The position numbers and the translations under genes are program-made. Shown here piece by piece: positions 1-16,868 of a DNA stretch of 64,000 nucleotides (position 1 is the first letter of the stretch; every line of letters starts with the position of its first letter). Source of the stretch: Dryobates pubescens (Eukaryota; Chordata; Aves; Piciformes; Picidae); the NCBI RefSeq assembly GCF_014839835.1, contig NC_071632.1:11240487-11304486 (forward strand), written 5' to 3'. The notes beneath the pieces were generated by a model. That model searched no databases. It saw only the letters and a program-made list of their open reading frames with translations, and was not told where the DNA came from.

Positions 1-5133
<5,133 letters not shown>

Positions 5134-5570
5134 GGGCGAGGGGGGCGGGCACGGACTGCTGCTGCCAGCCGCACAATGCACAGCTCTTGCTGCGCCGAAG
5201 GAGAGCCGCCCTTAGGCCAGAACCAGCGTTTTACCGTTGTGCGCCCAGAACTAGCGCTTTAAAAGTTGTGGGGCCGGAGCCGCCCCGTGGTGCAGGCGGT
5301 TGTGCCCTCCCCCGCGCTGACTCACTGGGGCTTCCGCCGCCTCGCCCGGCAGGCAGGCGGGGAGGCAGTTCCCGTCGCCACTGGCCCTCATCCCCCGCCC
5401 CGGGCTCGGGCCCCCGACAGGCAGCTGCCCGCCGCGCCCGGCCCCCCCACCCCGCGCTCGGCTCCCCCCGCGCCCGCTTTGGCCCCGGGGGTGTCTTGTC
5501 CCGCCGCGGTGCCGCTACAGTTCCCTGCCTGTTGAGCGCTGCCTGGAGCCCGGTTGTGCTGCTGTGTTGG
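5134..5570 (-). promoter_or_regulatory. CpG-rich promoter region of PTCHD3 copy 1
   Basis: GC- and CpG-rich DNA continues from PTCHD3 exon 1 to about 5570, then drops to ordinary composition. This is typical of a CpG-island promoter, and I see no convincing TATA box. It is clearly diverged from the matching region of copy 2 (46649-47080), although short shared strings remain around 5490-5540 and 46905-46940. The transcription start is not resolved. Confidence 0.6.
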
Positions 5571-7390
5571 CTGGTCCCCTCTGCCGGGAATGGCCCTGCT
5601 CCTACACATCCTCCTTCTGACCTTATCGTCTCTCGTGCTTTCCGGGAATCCGCTGCTGTCATGACTTCATCACTAAGGATTATTCTTCTCTCCGGGAGCC
5701 AAACATGGAAACTGGTGGTGTACGGCTTGCGGTGTTTGCCCTCCGGCTAAACAGGTTTACAAAAGAAGGGGAGTAAGAGCTGAAGAAGTAAAAGACTTTG
5801 AAGCCAGGTTTAGTGATTGCAATGGGCAAGCCACAAAAGCCTCAGTGCTGTGGTATGTCAGAGCATTGTGCAGTGTCAATGACAGAAAGCATCTTTCCAA
5901 GTCCAAAAAATGCCCTGCAGTCTGGTGTGCCTGACACTGGTGAAGTGATTTGAGTGCCCTCTGGCTGAGAACATTAAACTCAGCTGAAACACCAGAGATG
6001 TGCAGCCAAATGGCTAGAGTGAGACAGGCACTTGGTGCCCTTCTGTTGTGAACAGTGGTGCACTTCACTCTTAACAGAGAAGTAGAAATATGGTTATTGA
6101 TGTAAACCAGAGATTTAACAAAGTTTGATTGCAGATGTGACAGTTGTTTAACAAGATTCAATGCCAAGGTACACTTCACTGTGTAGAGGACAGGGTCCAA
6201 CAAAACTGTTGGACAGATACTCCCATTGAGTCATGAGGTTCAGAAAGGACTTCCCACGTGTTCTGAACTCCTTCTCAAAGGGGAGTTTAGGTGCAGCTGG
6301 ATCCAGACTTAGCAGACTTGGTTTGCGTTGAAAGGACTACATGTGCACAATCAATAATTTGTATCGCTTAGCATTTCAGAATTCGGCATGCTTTGAATTA
6401 CTTACTGAGAACCTGCACAAAGATTCTGTTCAACCTCAAGCAGTAACCTTGAGAGGTGTCCCTGCACAAAGGGATAGATCCTGACATGCAGCCTGCTGGT
6501 GTGCAGGAGAGCTCAGCAGGCCCTGGGCTATCCGCTGTTTATGGACTAAGGTAACTGCCTTCTAGTCATACTTACATACCCTCTACAAATGTTAGTTTCC
6601 TCTGAATTTGGCTTGAGTCAGACATTGACCTGCACTGTGGTTAGGTGAGTACACAGCTCAAATTGGGCCATGGCTATTACAGTGTTATTTTTCTCCCTCA
6701 AATCTGCATGACCAGCTGCAGCCATTACTGTCTATAACCACTGGTGACTGTCACTTGAACAGAGTTATGGAAAGTGAAGGTCAGGCTGGGGGGGGGTGGG
6801 GGGTGGAGGGAGCAAACTTCCACACCTTTAAAAGAAGCAGCTCTGTCCACTCCCGCCAGTACTTGCAAAGAAGAGTTGTTGCACTCGATGGTCTTTAAGG
6901 TCTCTTCCAACCTTAGTGATACTGTATTTCTTCTCTCTCGACATAAGGAGATAGGCTTGCCACTTGTTTTATGGTTCTGTGTGTAAAGAAGCCAGCCAGG
7001 CTCTGAATTCCTCTGTGGGATTTAGAAGGCCCTTAGAAGCTGTTTCCTATAGCTCCTAATTAAGTTTTTTTACAAATCTGACTCAACTGGTATCTTCACA
7101 TGCTGTGTTCTTGACAGTGGACTAGATCATGGATGATCTGCTGTCATTGCAGCAAATGTGAAAAGACAATGTCCAGCTAAATGCTTTCCCTGTAAAAAAT
7201 GGCCAGAAAGGTTCATGACTTTTTTAAACTCAACAAAGCAGAAAATAAAAACTGGCTGCTTGTCATTGCCAGTTCTTTTCTGGCTCCTCAGGAGCTGGAG
7301 ACAAGCTCTGGTAATGAGCAGGACCGAGGAAATGGTCTGGCAGCAGAGGCTACCCAGGCAGGGTCCCCAGTACATAGGGCACAGTTAAGT
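5571..7390. other. Intergenic, diverged between units; no gene seen
   Basis: No coding feature is supported. The part at 5640-5950 aligns with 47940-48190 of unit 2 with many differences. Most of 6220-6770 has no counterpart there. A G-run with short interruptions lies at about 6787-6808. A 46-bp CR1 tail inserts at 6879-6924 (listed separately). Confidence 0.5.
6879..6924 (+). mobile_element. Very short CR1 3' tail insertion
   Basis: About 46 bp match the extreme 3' end of CR1 (an ACTCGATGGTCTTTAAGG string followed by the CTTCCAACC-type motif). The aligned site in unit 2, near 48350, reads straight through without it. It is therefore a unit-1-specific, extremely 5'-truncated LINE insertion. 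Confidence 0.6.
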
Positions 7391-7657
7391 TAAGTCTTTG
7401 TGAGGCTTGGGAGTCTGACTTACGGTGTGAGAAGGTGGCTTTACTGACTCTAAATTCAAGGTGGTTTTCAAGCAGGAGGTACATGTTAGTCTTCTCTCCA
7501 AGAGTCTGGATTCTTGTCCTTATTCCCTGGCCTATTCATTAATGCATTTTATAGTAAATTCTAATGGGATAAAATCTGAAATACTCCTTGGGTCAGGGCC
7601 AGGATCCAGACTAGAGGACTTCCAGCAAGTCATGCTCTTCCTGTCTTTGTGGATGAA
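7391..7657. other. Isolated near-identical block shared by both units
   Basis: This 267-bp stretch is nearly identical to 48721-48987 (constant offset 41330, about three differences). The flanks on both sides are strongly diverged. It contains no convincing ORF. It may be a small gene-conversion tract or a constrained non-coding element in the PTCHD3-PKS intergenic region. Confidence 0.6.
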
Positions 7658-8284
7658 AGTCCAGATTCTCTCCTGATGTTTGCATTTGCTGGAATTTTGA
7701 AGGTGAGATTCCAGGGAATGAGTGTTTGGAAATACTGCCATATACATAAATACCCACAGTAGCACAATTCTTTCTGATTCCCAATGCTAACAAAAAAGGA
7801 GACAAGCAAAACAGGTACATACCTGACATGCCTAGAAGAGAATTGAGGATAGCTGGTGTCCCATGTTAAAGTCCCCTCTTTTCGTGTCTGTGGGGACCTA
7901 GAAATACAATCAATTAATTTCTGATATCCCCAATGGCCTCCTCTCTAGGTGGTGTTAGAGTATGCCTAACACTGGCCACTTCAGGCCTGCATAAACCAGT
8001 CAAGAACAACTGTAAAAGACAAACCAACAACCAAACAAGCAGGTCCTGTTCAGGTGGCTGATTTATCTCCTGGCTGCACAGCATTCACAGTCAGACCATT
8101 TCCTAGGAGGGCAGGAGACCTGGGTTCAACTCCACCCTCAAAACAAGGTGGCACAATCACCTTTCTTCCACAGCAGGGGCAGCTGAGCAGCAGTGGGATG
8201 TTTGTATCTTGGAAGAAGCAAGGAGACTGAAGAAAGAGAATTTAGTCCAGATCTCCTTCAGGCACAGCCCAGGAAGGCTCACTT

Positions 8285-9488
8285 TGGTCATGGCTTGAAT
8301 GTCACAATGGTTCCAGGGCTGAACCAGCTCCTAGCTGAAAAGGCAGCAGGGTAGGGAGAGAAAATGCAGTTTCCAGCCTGTGGGACTTGAAATGAAGAAA
8401 CAACATACGCCTCACTGGTGAGACTCCCTGCTTCACAGCCTTCTGTGTTTGAAAGTTCATTTTCAGTTAATCTCCTCAGACTCCATTTCCTGTCTTCTCC
8501 TCTATCTGTGCCTTTGTTCACAAACTCTGAGAATAATGATTTGGAAGGGTAGGCTGTCCTCAGTAATGCAGAGACAACCATGTGCTGGTCTGTATCTGTA
8601 CTCCTGTGTCTTCCAAGCATTTACTGAGGTTGGAAGTGATCCAACCAGTTCTGTAGAAACAGAGAGTCATTTAGGCGGGAAAGGGCCTCTGGATCTCATC
8701 TCATCCACCCCCTGCTCAGAGAAGGGCTTGGCATGGGTGCTAGCCAAGGTTGCTCAGGGCTTTGTCCAGCTGTGTTTGGAGAACGTCCAGGGGTGGGAAT
8801 TCCAGAGCCTCTGGGCAACCTCTTTCAGTGTTTGACTACCTCCATCATGATTTTTCCCCTTCATCAATGTCAACATTTTGGTAGTGGGGCTGCAGGGATG
8901 GCAGTGAGGAGAGTGCCAGAGCTGCCCTGAGCTGCTCACCTCCAGTTCCAGCTGTCTGGGCCCACCACAGGGCACGACTGAGCTCATCCTCAAGGGAATC
9001 TGTGGCACCTCTGTGAAAATGCCTTCAAGTGGAGGGTGGTAAACACCAAGCAAAAGGAGAAGTAAGGCCAGAGCAGGAGGAGCAATGTAGAAAAAAAGAC
9101 CACAGTGAGGGGTAAGGAGGAAAGAGAGAAGACCACACCTGGGCAGAGCCAAGGGGCTGCTTGAACAGGAGCTAAGAGGTGCAACCCAAAAGGAGCTGCT
9201 GCCAGTGAAGGAACCACCATGCATATGCTGGCCCCAATCTCCTGGGCCCCCCAGCAGCTCACCAAAGGAGCTGAGCATAGCGTATGGTGAGGGGCCTGAA
9301 GAGCAAACAGGGCAGGGGAGGAAGGGGCATCTGAAGGGAAGTGTGTGTTTCCTAAGGGTTGGCTGGTTGTTTTCAGGCTTCTTTGATACCAGAATCTGTA
9401 ATTAATTGTTCATTAATTGTTGAATCAATTACATTCATGGAAATTCTCTGAATGAACCGGCAGTTTCTGTCCATATCTTACTGGAATT
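8285..9488. repeat. Near-identical block shared with unit 2 (to 50344-51549)
   Basis: About 1.2 kb is nearly identical to 50344-51549 apart from a few substitutions and small indels. It holds an old antisense CR1 fragment and A/G-rich unique DNA. Long ORFs on both strands exist here (for example on the minus strand at 8754-9278) but have low complexity and no recognisable domain, so I do not call a gene. Confidence 0.7.
8628..8860 (-). mobile_element. CR1 LINE fragment (antisense)
   Basis: The plus strand shows the reverse complement of a CR1 3' region, including a GGGAAAGGGCCTCTGGATCTC-like block and the rest of the 3' UTR. The same insertion is at 50690-50920, so it was either present before duplication or spread by conversion. 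Confidence 0.75.
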
Positions 9489-9533
9489 TCTCTTCATACA
9501 GCTTGTGACAATCGGTCTTTGTCCTTTGCTAGC

Positions 9534-10060
9534 ACATAGAATTATAGGATCATAGAACAGTCCAGGCTGGAAGGGACCTCCAAAGGTCATCCAGTCCAAC
9601 CTCCCCGTAGTTAGCAGGGATGTCCCCAACTAGATCAGGTTGCGCAGGGCCTCGTTGAGCTTTGCCTTAGGTATCTTTAGGGAAGGGTCCTCAACCATAT
9701 AACTAAGAACAGTCTGTCTTCTCTGCACCTTCCTGTAACACAGCTGAATACAGCAAGAAATTCCTCCCCACTCTTGGTCTTCTCCAGGCTGAATCTAGCT
9801 CTCTTACCTGATTCACTGTGTGCTCCAGGACCCAACCTTTCAAGGTCCTTCAGTGGTCTCACTCCAGTAAGCTGGTATCTCTCTTGTGCTGGGGAGCTCA
9901 GCCTTGTGCACAGTACTGCAGATGAGGTCTCATGTGCTGAATGGGGAAAGATAATCACTTCTGTTGAAGTTCTTTGTAATTCAGCTCGCTCTGTGGTTGG
10001 CCATAGTCACCACAAGGTTGTGTTGTTGCCGCATGTTCATATGCTGGTGATTCGTGCTTA
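9534..10060 (-). mobile_element. CR1 LINE fragment (antisense), unit 1 only
   Basis: It starts with a reversed CR1 tail (ATAGAATTATAGGATCATAG) and the GGCTGGAAGGGACCTCC block, and continues through the 3' UTR to about 10060. Unit 2 lacks it: near-identity between units stops at 9488/51549, close to its edge. Confidence 0.8.
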
Positions 10061-11847
10061 GCTGGGTGGTGCTTATAGACTTAAAATGAAATTTATGTGT
10101 AAATTCTTATGAATAGAGTGGAGGAACTCACCACTTTTTAAATTTCTGAGCTGCATGAGTACTTGTTTCCAAGTGTGCATTAGTGATAACCCCTAGTTGC
10201 TGTGTATTTTGTAGGCAGAAAATTGCTCTGGGATTTCTGTCCTTTCAAGAAATCCCTGCAGCCTAAAATAATTTCAATTTACAACTGCAGAGATATTGTA
10301 GAATCCTGTTATTTGAAATGGAATGTGCTGAGATATCATTTCCTGTGAATTTTCCTTCTTTCTTGAAAATGTCAGGAATTCTAGCTCATTTATTCCATTG
10401 TTTGAAATATTAAGCATACAAACATTTTGATCTTGCCTCCTGAAGAGAACTGTGGATTTATAAGGAAGACAATAATCAGAAAGAGGGATAAGCTTCAAGA
10501 CTTGAGTGATAGACACTCATGTAGCTAAAGGCATAGAGCCTTTAGTAGTGAATCCAGAAGCTGAAGCTAGATCTAGGTGGCTACAGTCCCCTAGTGGGAA
10601 GAGGAGACAAAAGCCTCAGAAGGATGAACAGCAACAAAAGTAGAGGCTATGGAGTGGGAAGAAGTCCTACATACCACTTAGCAAGAGGAAATGATAACTC
10701 TGTGTGGGGTTGAGCATGATTGTGAGTCCTTTTAGCTGGGTGGCTGTATAAGGAAAATTAAGAGGGCATGCACAAAGGAGCTTGGCTTTGCAGACTAGAG
10801 GCTAGAGTGTTCATTTGGGAGGTGGGAATGGTTCCCAAACAAGATTAAGAATTTTATCTGAAACAGTCACTCAAGTAGCAAAATAATTCAGGGTAGAAGG
10901 TACAAAACCTTCCTAGTGATTCCCTGGTGCTTAGAGGAGCATTGTTGGACAGATAAGTTAGATGGCGGTGAACTGTGCAGTGGACAGTTAGCCACAGCTA
11001 ACAGTATGTGTCACCATCTCCAGTGCCAACCAGAACAAAGCTAAGTGAATATCATTGGTGCTTTGTTTTGAAACAGCCCACTCATGCTGGTTGAGATAAG
11101 TGTGCTCTGGGCCTGCTAAAGCACATTGAATTCATGGGAGTGTGTCTGTCTAGAACCTCATAGGCTTGTCCAGAATGTGTTACTTAATTTTTGAGCCCAC
11201 AGCACTTTTGGATGTGAACAGGATGGCAACAACATGAGCTCAGGGGTCTTTTAAGATGAAGGTAGAGGAATCTTTTCAGTCCACCTTCCATATTAGGTGA
11301 CTTCAAGTATCTACATCATGGAATGACTTTCCTAAGTCAGTCAAGTATGTCCTACACCTGTTACTAATGTGTTCTGGGGCCTCACTTTAGCTTTCTTTTT
11401 TTCACAGGAAAGCTTTAACTTTAGGTGTTCCTCTGCTTGAGCAGAGGCATTGGACCAGACAATCTCCAGAACTGTTCTGTGAATCTATGAAATCTTTTAT
11501 TTCCCACACCTTTTGTTGAAATGCCACTTTAGCCGTGCTTGCAAGGAAGGAAGAAATTGGGGACACAAGCCCACAGGTGAGCAGAAGTTATCAACAGTTT
11601 TTCCCCTGGGCAATTGTTCATCTGTTTGTTCCTTGTCTTGGAGATACTGCTGTTAAGAATTATAAATAAAGGCTGGAAGCATAGCCTGAACTGCAGAAGT
11701 CTGAGATGGATTTAGTTCATTTTGCTAGGAGCCTATAACACATAATATATCTTAGGGGTCCTTTAATTAATGAGCAGCTCTGCCCCTTTGCCTGCCTGCT
11801 TCTTAGATGCAGAGGTATCCCTACAGTGGAGTGTTTATCTGTGCCCA
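10061..11847. other. Intergenic, no gene seen
   Basis: Ordinary A+T-moderate DNA with no credible exon. The only repeat seen is a short CR1-tail-like string at about 11449-11490 (TTGGACCAGACAATCTCCAG then a TTCTGTGAATC tail). It has no alignable counterpart in unit 2. Confidence 0.4.
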
Positions 11848-12259
11848 TGTCCTGGGTTAACACAGCCTGCTTTCAGAAGCCCCCTTCTCCCCACAGACCC
11901 AGGAGGGAAAGTAACACAAACCCCTGAGTATGGCTGAGCTAAAAAGCTGAGATAGAGTTTTACTGGAAATGATCTAACACACAATTATCTCATCCTGTTT
12001 GCAGACAAGTGCAGCAAAATGCAGAAGCAGTAGAAGAAGCCAGCGATAAAAATGGTTCCCTCCATCCAGGCCTGGCCTGCAGCCAGCCCAGCAGAAAAGC
12101 CACATGCCCCAAACCTGGGAACTGGAAGCAGCAACTGGAACTGGAAGCCCCCCATGGTACAGTCTGAACTTCAAGCCCCATGGTGCTGTGCTCCAGCCAG
12201 CACTTTCACTTTGAAGCTGGTATGGAATATCATCAGCAGATTCAACTCAACCCATGACA
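11848..12259 (+). mobile_element. Probable solo LTR of an avian endogenous retrovirus (fossil)
   Basis: It begins with TGTCCTGGGTTAACACAG and ends with CAACCCATGACA, giving TG...CA ends about 412 bp apart. The interior (a GAGATAGAGTTTTACTGG-like block and ATCTAACACAC) resembles avian ERV LTRs. No internal retroviral genes flank it, so it is a broken solo relic. I see no clear target-site duplication and am not sure of the family. Confidence 0.55.
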
Positions 12260-12949
12260 TCCTAGTTATGTGTCCACTGCCTGCATTTTTATCTGTAAAC
12301 ATGAATGTGTGTACTTGGTGTGTCTGAGATCTTGCAAGTGGATCCTTTAATTCCTTTGACTTTAGTTATCTGTTGGCTGATGTTGGCCATTTGCACTTCA
12401 TGATGGTGTGTGTTTGGGATGGAGGTGCATGTCTTGTGTGTGAATGTATGTGGAGTTTCTTAAAAGAGTGAAATATAGTTGCCTGCAAGACTGGCACAGC
12501 ACTCTGTACTTTTGACCAGTTAGAAGCTCCCTTTCGTAATACATATGTGTATTTAAACAGAGTTATATGGTTGCCTTACCACTTGCATAAGACCCTTATG
12601 AGCTGCCAGAAGATGCAGTTACTGTGACAGCTTGTTTGCAGTCTGTAATCCTGTAACAGCCTGCCAACCTGCACAGCTCTGCTCTTTAGCTGAGGGCTGT
12701 TAGCCTGTCTAGGAAGAAAATCAGCTTTTCTTAAAGACACAGTTTGGAGTTGCTTCAGCTGTTAGCTGAGGCCTCAAGCTATAATTTGTTAACTGTCAGG
12801 TAGAGAGCTTCTGTTGTACTTAATGTTATTACTGTTTTGGTTACAGGCTAGATTTCAATTTAAACAAGTTATTTCTGCATCAAAACTCTTAATTGTTCAA
12901 TAATTTAATGCTAGGGAAAAGTGTTAATTGTCTGCTTTTGAATTCAAGG
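12260..12949. other. Intergenic, no gene seen
   Basis: No ORF, repeat family or RNA gene that I recognise. Confidence 0.4.
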
Positions 12950-15945
12950 AAAGTCAGTGAGGCAGGCAGCTGTAGCAATGCTCAATTCTGTGGATGAGGG
13001 CTGGATCAAGGGTGCAAGGGGGTTCCTGGAGCCAGGAACAACTGAAAAAAAGCAAGAAGCCCCTGTACCAGCAACTGTGGGAGATTTAAATGGCCCTAGG
13101 GAGCTCTGTGAGCAGGAGCACTGCAAACAGGGATGGAGAGGGCACAGCACTTCGTAGAGCAGTTTGCACAGGAGGGCACATGAGAGGGGCTGTGTACCCT
13201 GCTTATAGCCCACAGCCTAAGGAAATACTCTACATCTCTGCCATAATGGTGGACACTTGCCTCAGACTTAAAACCAGTGTTTCTGCAGACAAAGCCCTGA
13301 TGCTTTCACACAGGTAGAATTGGTAAGAAAGGAGACTTCAGTACAGATGGTAGGTTGCAGTGAGTGCCCAGACTCTTCTCCTGGGGAAAAGGTAATTATC
13401 TACAAAAGGTGTGCACAAATTGATCTGTTGTGTCAGGTAGCTGAGTTGCAGGAAAAAGTTAAAAGGCTGCAAAATATTAGAAGGGCCAAGATGGAGATAG
13501 GTAAGTGCTCCTGTGGCAGACCCCACAGAGAATGAGGCACCTTGAACCCTGGTGACCCACAAACCCAGGACTCTACTTCAGTTCCCAACCTCAAGCATTA
13601 CAACCAAAACCAGATAGGAAGCTTTAACAGCTTCCACAAGCAAGGTCTGTATGGAGAAGCTGCACCAACAGCACACAGTGGACACCACAAGAAGAAACCA
13701 CATGTGCTCATCTGCTGGTCTGATAGGAGTCATGAGAAGTATACTGCCTTCTGGGAGCTAAGATCCAGGACACTGCTGAGTGGGTGTCCCAGCTTGTCAA
13801 GAGCACAACCTTTTATCCATTGCTACGCTTTTATGTGGGCACAAATGACACTGTGAGCCAGACTGTGGGCCAAATCAAGAATTCAAAGCCTGAGGGTGCC
13901 AGAATCTGAGAGTGTCCAAGTTATCTGTTACTCCATGTTGCCAATCACAGCAGAGTGCAACCAGAAATAGTTGTATAATGCAACTCAATTTGTGGCTGGT
14001 GCCTTTGTGAGTGCTTTGGCTTTTATGACAGCGTGACATTCATAGCCTACTAGATAGGGAAGGAATCCACCTGTCTAGTAGAGGCAAGGGAATCTCTGGC
14101 AGCAAGCTGGTCAACTTGGCAGAGTCCAAAATAGCAGCAGTCACTAACTGGGGAAGTAAGCCAGGCCAATCAGAACAGCAACAAATGTTCCTTAGGTGCT
14201 TCCCAAGATGAGAACCCAAAGACCAGCCACCTTGAGTGTATGTATACCAGTGCATGCAGCCTGGGGAACAAGCGGGAAAGAACTGGAGCTCTGTGCCCAG
14301 TCAGAAAGTTCAGAGGAATAACTGAAACCTGGTGTGACAACTCACATAACTGGAGGGCCATGATGGATGGCTATAGGCCATAATGACAAGCATGGAAGAA
14401 TAGGGGGAGTCATGCTCTGTGTTAAGGAGAACTTTGAATTCTTAAAGTCTGCTGTGGGGGGAGGTTGTAGAAGCCATATCAAATGCCTCTAGGCCAAGAC
14501 CAGAGGGGTTGTCTCTAAGAGGGATTTTACATTAGACATCTGCTGCTGATCTCCAAACCAAGACAATGAGATTAATGAAGTACTGTTTGGATCTCTTAAA
14601 CAAGCTTCAGGTCAACAGAACCTGGTTCTCATGGTTGACTTTATCTACTTAGATATTGTTGGAAGAACAGTACAACAGCTCACATCAAGCTCCATCAAGT
14701 TCCTGGAACATATAGAGGACTACTTGCACGTGCATGTGTTAGATGTGCCAACCAGGAATAAGGGACTGCTGGACTTGCTACTCACAAGCCAAGAAAACCT
14801 GCTTTGTAATACCTTTTTTTGGAGATAGCCTTGGCTGCAGGGATCACAATATTGTGGAGTTTGGGACCTTACTGAGCATACCAGAGGTCAGTACTAAGAA
14901 TTTAGAATCTAGAATTCTTCTAGATTTTAGAAGAACAAACTTCAGCTCACTGAGAGTTCAGATGGGAGAGATTCTATGAGAAGCTTCCATGGAGAATAAA
15001 GGACCTAACATGTGCTGGGAGTTGATTTCAACACTCTCCTGGAAGCACAAAGCCAGTTCATCTCCTTTTAAGGTAAGGGAAGCAGGCAGACCAAGAGTAG
15101 GCTTAACTTCTGAGTCTGCTCAAAGCCAAAAGAGAAGTGTACCAGAGAGGCAAAACCAGACAAATATGCATTGAGAAATACAAGGTCATTGCTAGAGCAT
15201 GCAGATATGCAGTTAGAAGAGCAAAAGCTTGGCTTGAATTGAAATTGGCCAGATAGAGGAAAGGATTCCACAAGTACTACAGAACAAGCAGAAACAGAAG
15301 GAAAATACTGGGCCACTGTTGAATGGGAGACATGAATTAGTCACCAGCAGTGCTGGAAAGACAGAGGTTCTCCATACTTTGTCTTTACCAGCACTGTGGG
15401 GCCTCAGACTTTGAGAACAAAAGTTGAGGTTGATATAAGCACAGATCCACCATCAATGAAGGAAGAGTTGATATATAAACTTGTACAAGAGTTTGACCCC
15501 TACAAATCAATTTCCCCTCACATTATCTACCTGAAGGTCTTAATCTGAGGCTGATGTCATTGTGAGGCCACTCTCCATAATCTTTGAGAAGCTGGGGAGA
15601 CTGGGGGACATCCCAGAAGGCTGAAAGGCAGCGAATGAGAAGAATCAGAAATAATCACCTCAGGGATGTGGTGGATTCCCCAACACTGGACATGTTTAAC
15701 ATTCAGCTGGAGAGTGTGCTGGGCCATCTTGTCTAGACTGTGCTTTTACCCAAAATACATTGGAGCAGATGATCCTGGAGATCCCTTCCAACCTGGCATT
15801 CTGGAACCCTGGCATTTTGAAATTCTGCAATTCCCGAATGCTGGCATTCTATCACTCTAGTGTTCTGGCATTCTGACCTTCTGGTGTTCAGGTATTCTGG
15901 CACTGTGGCATTCTGGTGCTCTGGCACTCTCATATTCTATGATGT
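12950..15945 (+). mobile_element. CR1 LINE, about 3 kb, internally deleted
   Basis: This is the longest CR1 in the window. It has a 5'-UTR-like lead, then an ORF1 region (coiled-coil-like stretch near 13380-13500 and a piece near 13540-13990 ending in TNDT-like residues). ORF2 endonuclease remnants follow around 14640-14980, with an LLDLLLTSQENL string and a DHNIVEF string. Some pre-RT sequence near 15420-15620 follows, then a jump to the 3' UTR at about 15650. Most of the reverse transcriptase is missing and frames are interrupted, so the copy is dead. The tail is the minisatellite listed next. Confidence 0.85.
15800..15945 (+). repeat. Degenerate CATTCTGG-type minisatellite at a CR1 tail
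   Basis: About 145 bp of imperfect repeats of TGGCATTCTG-like units directly follow the CR1 3' end (CTTCCAACC). CR1 elements normally end in a few copies of an 8-bp unit; here that tail has expanded and decayed. Confidence 0.7.
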
Positions 15946-16516
15946 TTTTGGAAAATGCTTGTTGGTGTTTACTGTAAAGGCTACACATGGCTTTGCTCAG
16001 TGGATCAAGGCTAATTCCACTATTTCATCTCTGTATTTATTTTTTAAGTGTAGCTATGCACAATTGTGGTTTGTTTTTTCTAAAGATGCGTAGTCCAGAC
16101 ACCCCACTTTAAGGCATAAAATTAGATGCTATTACTCAATAGTAGAATTGCCAGGGAAACATTTTGAAATAGCTAAATGCAATACCATGAATTGGGAACA
16201 GAGAAAGCTGGGGATTTTGACAGGGTGTGGTATTACTTTCCGAGAAGCTGTGATTCTGAAGAGGAAACTGGTAGATAGCAGTTTATTTCAGATCTCAAAT
16301 GTGTGGGAAAAAGTGTTAATGACATCCTGGCTATACCAAAAAGAATATTGAGTATATAGGGGGGATAATTCTACTGCCTTCATCTGGATTTGCCTAACTT
16401 TGACTACTGGAATTGATCTGACTTCCCCAATACAGGCCTTTAGTCTGTTATCCCTGAAGAACAAAGCTGGCTGGCTAGTATAGACTACATGCCTAATATT
16501 TAGGTTGCTCAGGTTA

Positions 16517-16542
16517 AATAGACTAGACTAGACTAGACTAGA
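16517..16542. repeat. (TAGAC)n microsatellite
   Basis: About five TAGAC copies lie at the tail end of the following antisense CR1 and probably grew from it. Confidence 0.7.
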
Positions 16543-16868
16543 ATTAACCAGGTTGGAAAAGACCTTTGAGATCATCGAGTCCAACCTATCATCCAACACC
16601 ATGTAATTAACTAAACCATAGCACCAAGTGCCCGATCCAGCCTCTTACTAAACACCTCCAGTTATGGTGATTCCACCACCTCCCTGGGCAGCCCATTCCA
16701 ATGGCCAATCACTCCCCTGGTGCAGCTTGAGACTGTGTCCTCTTTTTCTGTTGGTGGTTGCCTGGGAGAAGAGACCAACCCCCACCTGGCTACAACCTCC
16801 TTTCAGGTAGTTGTGGACAGCAATGAGATCTCCTCTGAGCCTCCTCTTCATGATGAGGTGGTCAGATT
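16543..16868 (-). mobile_element. CR1 LINE fragment (antisense)
   Basis: The plus strand shows the reversed 3' UTR: CCAGGTTGGAAAAGACC, ATCGAGTCCAACC, then the CCACCTCCCTGGGCAGCCC block, to about 16868. Confidence 0.85.

Noticed and set aside
7810-7860. Exon-like string (minus strand) with donor-like site, also near 49680-49740
   Set aside because: It is too short, diverged between units, and matches no PTCHD3 or PKS residue run.
8754-9278. 174-aa minus-strand ORF, repeated near 50814-51341
   Set aside because: It is kept open in both units only because the DNA is near-identical. It overlaps an antisense CR1 and low-complexity purine-rich sequence and has no domain.
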